Of a stretch of 64,000 bases of DNA, positions 58,887 to 64,000 are shown piece by piece. This DNA is from an uncultured Bacteroidota bacterium (lineage in GTDB: Bacteria > Bacteroidota > Bacteroidia > Chitinophagales > Chitinophagaceae). Position 1 is the first letter of the stretch. The number at the start of each line of letters is the position of its first letter. Under the pieces are notes generated by a model. That model was not told where the DNA came from and made no database searches. It saw nothing but the letters and a program-made list of their open reading frames with translations. Location of the stretch: NCBI GenBank assembly GCA_903926855.1, contig CAIYKV010000105.1:1-64000 (forward strand). Reading direction: 5' to 3'. A program made the position numbers and the translations under genes.

Positions 58887-60167
58887 TTACTCAAATTCAA
58901 AACCAATATCTTTTCTGTAATATATTCCTTCGAAGGAAATTTTTTCCAATACTTTTTTGGAAGTAGCTACCGCTTCGGGAATATTATTTCCATAAGATGT
59001 TACAGCCAATACCCTTCCTCCATTTGTTACAATTCCGTGTTCAGTTTGTTTAGTACCTGCATGAAAAATAATTGATTGATCAGGTACGATTTCTGTTAAC
59101 CCGTGGATAGAAATATTTTTTTGATAGTCGCCAGGATAACCGCCACTTACCGCCATTACCGTAGCACAAGATTGTTCACTAAATGAAATATTTGCATCTA
59201 TCAATGTTCCATTATCCATGGCAGCAAATAATGCAACAATATCTGTTTGTAACATCGGCATCACTACTTCTGTTTCCGGATCGCCCATCCGGCAATTGTA
59301 TTCAATTACCCAGGGTTCACCATGTACATTCATTAATCCAAAGAAAATAAACCCATGGTAATTGATATTTTCCTGGGCCAATCCGTTTACCGTTGGGCGT
59401 ATAATTCTTTCTTCAACTTTTTGCATGAAAGAGGCATCCATAAATGGAACCGGACTCACACAACCCATACCACCTGTATTTAAACCGGTTTCCCCTTCAC
59501 CAATTCGTTTATAATCTTTTGCATGACCAATCACCTGGTATACTTCTCCATCTGTTAATGCAAATACACTTACTTCTATTCCTTTCAGAAATTCTTCTAT
59601 TACTACTTTATTTCCTGCCTCACCAAACTGTTTATGGATGATCATTTCCTCAAATGCCTGTAATGCTTCTGTATGTGATAAAGCAATCACTACGCCTTTG
59701 CCTGCAGCCAATCCATCTGCTTTTAATACGATTGGTAAACTATGCTGCTGAATATATTTCTTTCCCTCTTCATATTCCGAAACTGTAAACTCCGCATACG
59801 CAGCAGTAGGTATTCCATGTCGTTGCATGAATTTTTTGCTGAAGGCTTTACTGCCTTCTAATTGTGCACCTGCTGCTGACGGACCTACTACATTAATATG
59901 TTGTAATTGGGTATCCTGCTGAAAAAAATCATAGATTCCTTTTACCAGGGGTTCTTCCGGACCCACCACCACCATATTAATTTTTTTATCCAGACAAACC
60001 GTTTTCAAGGCAGTAAAATCAGTAGGGGAAACAGCCAGATTGGTTCCATATGCAGAAGTACCCGCGTTACCGGGTGCAATAAATAGCTGGTCGCAATGAT
60101 GACTTTTTACCATCTTCCATGCAAGTGCATGCTCTCTTCCTCCGGATCCAAGTAAAAGAATATTCAT
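58887..60167 (-). CDS. purD: Phosphoribosylamine--glycine ligase
   Basis: 426 aa; 'MNILLLGSGGREHALAWK', 'IVLKADGLAAGKGVVIA', 'NTGGMGCVSPVPF', 'EYNCRMGDPETEVVMP'. Confidence 0.98.
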   Translation of the reverse strand: MNILLLGSGGREHALAWKMVKSHHCDQLFIAPGNAGTSAYGTNLAVSPTDFTALKTVCLDKKINMVVVGPEEPLVKGIYDFFQQDTQLQHINVVGPSAAGAQLEGSKAFSKKFMQRHGIPTAAYAEFTVSEYEEGKKYIQQHSLPIVLKADGLAAGKGVVIALSHTEALQAFEEMIIHKQFGEAGNKVVIEEFLKGIEVSVFALTDGEVYQVIGHAKDYKRIGEGETGLNTGGMGCVSPVPFMDASFMQKVEERIIRPTVNGLAQENINYHGFIFFGLMNVHGEPWVIEYNCRMGDPETEVVMPMLQTDIVALFAAMDNGTLIDANISFSEQSCATVMAVSGGYPGDYQKNISIHGLTEIVPDQSIIFHAGTKQTEHGIVTNGGRVLAVTSYGNNIPEAVATSKKVLEKISFEGIYYRKDIGFEFE

Positions 60168-60249
60168 CCTTTAGTAATAGAGTTAAAATGAATGTATAGG
60201 GTTCGTGTCAATAAAATAAAATGCAAGATTAAAGCTTAAACCCTAGACT

Positions 60250-61686
60250 TTATACCGTTTCTTCTACTCCCACATAACTTTTTTCCGGTAGTCTTTTGGC
60301 AATAAAAAGATACAATACAAAAAACACGGTGATAATACTTATAAACAGCCAGTAATAATTAGCACCGGTATATTTTGCAAAGAAGCCGTTGTTGGCAATA
60401 CTTTTGTTTACCAGGCTATCAAAATAATTACCCAGCGAAATACCCAAGAGATAAAGTGCACTCATGGTGCTTTTCATGGATTTGGGAGAATGTGTATATG
60501 CATATTCGAGACAGGTAACAGAAACAAGTATTTCAGCTACAGCCAAAATCAGGTAAGCCAGAATCTGCCACCAAACGCTGGGGTGACCACCTTTGTCGAT
60601 ATTTTCTTGCAAAAGGGCAATGATTATAAAAGTAATGGCAGTTAGAAATAAACCTGCACCAATTTTGCGCAAGGGAGTTACGTGTAAACCCATTTTTTCG
60701 AACAATGGGAATATGCCATAGGTCATAACAGGAATCATACTTACCAGAAAAATTGGGTTAAAGGTTTGAATTTGTTCAGCAAATAGCTGGAATCCGAATA
60801 AATGTAGGTCCAGTTTTTTAGCCTGCAATACCCATTCAGCGAGGTTTTGATCCCAAAGTGCCCAGAAAATAGGAGTGAAAGCGAAAATCATCAGAATGCG
60901 GTAAACGGCTTGTACACCATCTATAGATGCAGCTGAAAACTTCTTTCCTACAGCTTCCCAAACAGTTAAACCATTTCTGTTGGAAAAGGATTGTGCAATG
61001 GCATAAGCAGAGATACTTACAAAATTTTCTTTTTTGCTTCCTGATGGAGGAACCCGTACATACTTTTTCCTCCCCATCCAAAAAATAGCAGTTGCAAGAC
61101 ACATTAATATACCCGGAATTCCAAAAGCCAACTCAGGTCCATATTTATTATATACAATAGGGATAAGAAGTGTGGAAACAATTGATCCGGTATTGATCGT
61201 AAAATAGAACCAGCCATACATTTTAGATAAAAGATGCTCATTAGATTTATCAAACTGGTCTCCTACATTGGCAGAAACACAGGATTTAATTCCCCCTGCG
61301 GCAGCAGCAATTACTACCAATCCAATTGAGAATAGCGTTAGGTTATGGGTTGATAAGGCAAGTACCAGATTGCCTATCGCATAAAGGATGGAAACGTATA
61401 ATATAACCTTATACTTACCAAAAAACCAATCAGCAAGAATACCCCCAACCATCGGCATCAAATAGGCAAAAAATACAAACATGTGTACCATTTCATTGGA
61501 TTTTGCTTCTGCCACATTTTGTAAAAGGGGATTCATAGTGGGGTTAAAGAACTGAGCCACCAGGAATGTACTCATAATAGAGCGTATACCATAAAAGCTG
61601 AATCTCTCGGCTGCTTCGTTCCCGATGATATAAGGAACCGCTTTGGGCATCCCTGTTTTCTTAACCTCGTTCTGTATTTCGGTCAT
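60250..61686 (-). CDS. POT (PTR2) family proton-dependent oligopeptide transporter
   Basis: 478 aa; 'IIGNEAAERFSFYGIRSIMSTFLV', 'GGILADWFFGKYKVILYVSI', 'FYFTINTGSIVSTLL'. Confidence 0.95.
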   Translation of the reverse strand: MTEIQNEVKKTGMPKAVPYIIGNEAAERFSFYGIRSIMSTFLVAQFFNPTMNPLLQNVAEAKSNEMVHMFVFFAYLMPMVGGILADWFFGKYKVILYVSILYAIGNLVLALSTHNLTLFSIGLVVIAAAAGGIKSCVSANVGDQFDKSNEHLLSKMYGWFYFTINTGSIVSTLLIPIVYNKYGPELAFGIPGILMCLATAIFWMGRKKYVRVPPSGSKKENFVSISAYAIAQSFSNRNGLTVWEAVGKKFSAASIDGVQAVYRILMIFAFTPIFWALWDQNLAEWVLQAKKLDLHLFGFQLFAEQIQTFNPIFLVSMIPVMTYGIFPLFEKMGLHVTPLRKIGAGLFLTAITFIIIALLQENIDKGGHPSVWWQILAYLILAVAEILVSVTCLEYAYTHSPKSMKSTMSALYLLGISLGNYFDSLVNKSIANNGFFAKYTGANYYWLFISIITVFFVLYLFIAKRLPEKSYVGVEETV

Positions 61687-61748
61687 AAGTTGTATTTTGG
61701 GTTTTTAAAGATATTGGAAAAACAAGTATTCTGATTAAACCCTCTTTT

Positions 61749-63803
61749 ATGTCCGAAACCAAAAAAGCCTTCAAACCTTTTGTATCGCCCGAAACGAATA
61801 TGAAAGAGCTTACTCTAAAGTCAATATTAGTAGGTAGTTTATTCGGGGTCATTTTTGGTGCTTCTACTGTTTATCTTGCCTTAAAAGCAGGGCTAACCGT
61901 TTCAGCCTCCATACCCATAGCTGTGATTGCCATTACGCTGGGCAGAAGATTTCTCAAAACCACTATTCTTGAAAATAATATTATTCAGACCACAGGCTCA
62001 GCAGGAGAGAGTATTGCAGGTGGTGTGGCATTTACTTTACCAGGCTTTTTGTTTCTTTCCTCCCCGTCTAGTGCAGAATATTTCAATTACCTCACGATCC
62101 TGATCCTGGCTATTGTTGGAGGCTTATTGGGTACTTTATTGATGATTCCACTCAGAAAAGCCTTGATCGTTAATGAACATGATACCCTTCCTTATCCGGA
62201 AGGAACTGCTTGTGGAGATGTATTAAAAGCAGGTGAGAAAGGGGGTGATTTTGCCAAAACTGCTTTCTGGGGTTTGGGCGTGGCGTTTACCTATGCCATA
62301 TTGCAAAAAGTATTGCATGTAATTGCCGAAACACCTTTCTATGCTACCAAACAAATCAATAAATTTTTTCCATCCGCTAAAATCAGTGGTGAAATCACTC
62401 CTGAATATATGGGTGTGGGATATATTATTGGTCCGCGTATTGCCGGTGTATTGGTAGCAGGTAGTGTATTAAGTTGGCTGGTATTTATTCCATTACTATC
62501 TTCTCTTGTACCTGCAGATACTATTGCCAGACAATTAATGAAACTGGGTTATCTGGCTGATATCACCAAACCTGGTGGTAAAGGTGGCTGGGATCCGGTT
62601 ACCCATAGTTTTGCTGATTATGCTTCTGCAGTGTATTATGCTTTTGTAAGACAGGTAGGTGCCGGAGCAGTTGCGGCCGGAGGTATCATTACTTTATTCA
62701 AAACGATACCTACCATTATCAAATCTGTAAAAGGTAGTTTGACATCCCTCAATGCAGAAAAAGAAGTGAATGCACCCAAAGTATTGCGTACAGAAAAAGA
62801 CCTTAGTCTGAAACTGGTAGGCTTTGGCAGTTTGGCACTAGTTGCATTGATCGCATTCCTGCCGCAGGTTCCGGGTGATACGATTTTACAGAAATTATTG
62901 ATAGGGATACTGGTGCTTTTCTTTGGTGCATTATTTGTAACCGTTGCTTCGCGTATTGTGGGATTGATTGGTACATCCAATAGTCCGATTAGCGGCATGA
63001 CCATTGCAACAGTTATGGGTACCAGTCTTATTTTTTTAAGTGTGGGATGGTCTGGACAGGCATTTGAACCATTGGTATTAGTTGTGGGTGGTATGATCTG
63101 TATTGCAGCTGCGAATGCAGGCGGTACTTCACAGGATCTGAAAAGTGGATATATTGTAGGTGCTACACCACGTAACCAGCAGATTGCATTATTTATTGGC
63201 GCCATTGTTTCATCCATAGTAATCGGGATTACGGTTAAATTTCTTGATAAACCCACTACAGAAATGTTGCAACAGGGTATTCATCATGCGATAGGAACTG
63301 AAAAATATCCGGCACCTCAGGCTACATTAATGGCAACGCTTATTAAAGGAATTTTATCACAGAATCTTGACTGGCAATATGTAGTAGTTGGTATATTCCT
63401 TGCTATTACCATGGAGCTTTGTGGTATCAAGGCATTGAGTTTTGCGATAGGCGTATACCTGCCTTTGGCAACTACCTTGCCGATTTTCATCGGCGGCGCC
63501 ATACGTGGTATTGTAGAAAGAAAACAGAAAAAAGAAAATATTCAAGTGAATGCGGAAGAAGAGGAGTTGGGTAAAGGCAATCTGTTTGCAACCGGACTGG
63601 TGGCAGGTGGTGCAGTAGCTGGCGTTATCATTGCATTTTTTGCCGGATCGGATACAGGAGAAAAATTGTTAAATAAAATTAGCCAGGAGGCAGGTATTAC
63701 AGGTGCCTTATCACAAAGTGGTTATTTTTTAATGGGTACTATTTTCTTCGCGCTGATGGGATGGATATTATATAAAGTAGCCATTAAAAAAGTGGAAGCC
63801 TGA
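61749..63803 (+). CDS. OPT family oligopeptide transporter
   Basis: 684 aa polytopic; 'GASTVYLALKAGLTVSASIPIAVI', 'IIQTTGSAGESIAGGVAFTLPG', 'PYPEGTACGDVLKAGE'. Confidence 0.96.
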   Translation: MSETKKAFKPFVSPETNMKELTLKSILVGSLFGVIFGASTVYLALKAGLTVSASIPIAVIAITLGRRFLKTTILENNIIQTTGSAGESIAGGVAFTLPGFLFLSSPSSAEYFNYLTILILAIVGGLLGTLLMIPLRKALIVNEHDTLPYPEGTACGDVLKAGEKGGDFAKTAFWGLGVAFTYAILQKVLHVIAETPFYATKQINKFFPSAKISGEITPEYMGVGYIIGPRIAGVLVAGSVLSWLVFIPLLSSLVPADTIARQLMKLGYLADITKPGGKGGWDPVTHSFADYASAVYYAFVRQVGAGAVAAGGIITLFKTIPTIIKSVKGSLTSLNAEKEVNAPKVLRTEKDLSLKLVGFGSLALVALIAFLPQVPGDTILQKLLIGILVLFFGALFVTVASRIVGLIGTSNSPISGMTIATVMGTSLIFLSVGWSGQAFEPLVLVVGGMICIAAANAGGTSQDLKSGYIVGATPRNQQIALFIGAIVSSIVIGITVKFLDKPTTEMLQQGIHHAIGTEKYPAPQATLMATLIKGILSQNLDWQYVVVGIFLAITMELCGIKALSFAIGVYLPLATTLPIFIGGAIRGIVERKQKKENIQVNAEEEELGKGNLFATGLVAGGAVAGVIIAFFAGSDTGEKLLNKISQEAGITGALSQSGYFLMGTIFFALMGWILYKVAIKKVEA

Positions 63804-63826
63804 TCATAGATAAATAAATCATATTC

Positions 63827-63864
63827 AGATCTCGATACCTTTTGGTAATCGGGGTCTTTTTTTT
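63827..63864 (+). terminator. Rho-independent terminator of the OPT transporter gene
   Basis: AGATCTCGATACC-TTTT-GGTAATCGGGGTCT followed by TTTTTTTT. Confidence 0.8.
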
Positions 63865-64000
63865 AAACTCCTCTGCGTAAACTCTTTTTCTCCAGTTCTC
63901 TGCGGTAAAAATGATTGCTTTCATTTTCCTCAGAGAGCAGGAGGTAGGAAAGCTTGTTCGGTGGAAACATGATGGAAACTTTTTAACTTCATTAAACTAT

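Noticed and set aside
62636-63256. 206-aa minus-strand ORF opposite the OPT transporter
   Set aside because: Fully antisense to a clearly recognisable gene; low-complexity Thr/Pro/Ala-rich translation with no domain features.
1-64000. CRISPR array, tRNA/rRNA genes, transposase or phage genes
   Set aside because: Scanned intergenic regions and ORFs; no direct-repeat/spacer pattern, tRNA cloverleaf, rRNA core sequence, or mobile-element protein motif was recognised. Gaps are short and mostly contain promoters or terminators.

Overview
The window is a gene-dense, AT-rich chromosomal segment from a Bacteroidota bacterium, most likely Chitinophagaceae-like (inferred from SusC/SusD, PorP/SprF, type-B T9SS C-terminal domain, DUF4836/DUF5606-type proteins and family sequence character). 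I support about 48 protein-coding genes. Recognisable blocks are: an FtsX-type ABC transporter pair; a NagZ-like GH3 plus serine beta-lactamase-like fusion; a KdnA-like DegT aminotransferase; rpoN; a 2632-aa repeat/PKD surface protein with a gliding-motility type C-terminal domain followed by its PorP/SprF partner; an MMPL exporter; a SusC/SusD pair; gatB; alaS; an M23 peptidase; mnmD-like and AlkA-like genes; ppc; an ECF sigma / membrane anti-sigma-like / small periplasmic protein triplet; a cell-shape cluster (mreB-mreC-mreD, mrdA-rodA); purD; and divergent POT and OPT peptide transporters. No rRNA, tRNA, CRISPR array, prophage or transposase was recognised. Most of the region looks like housekeeping or core genome. 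The items most worth follow-up are the giant T9SS substrate with eight ~96-aa tandem repeats, the sigma/anti-sigma/sensor triplet with a triplicated 'VPxxYF' motif, the orphan KdnA homolog, a 44-bp imperfect palindrome in the susC upstream region, and a degenerate 'CTCTGCG...TCTCTGCGGTAAAA' intergenic element at the right edge. I found no clear evidence of a wholly novel multi-gene system.
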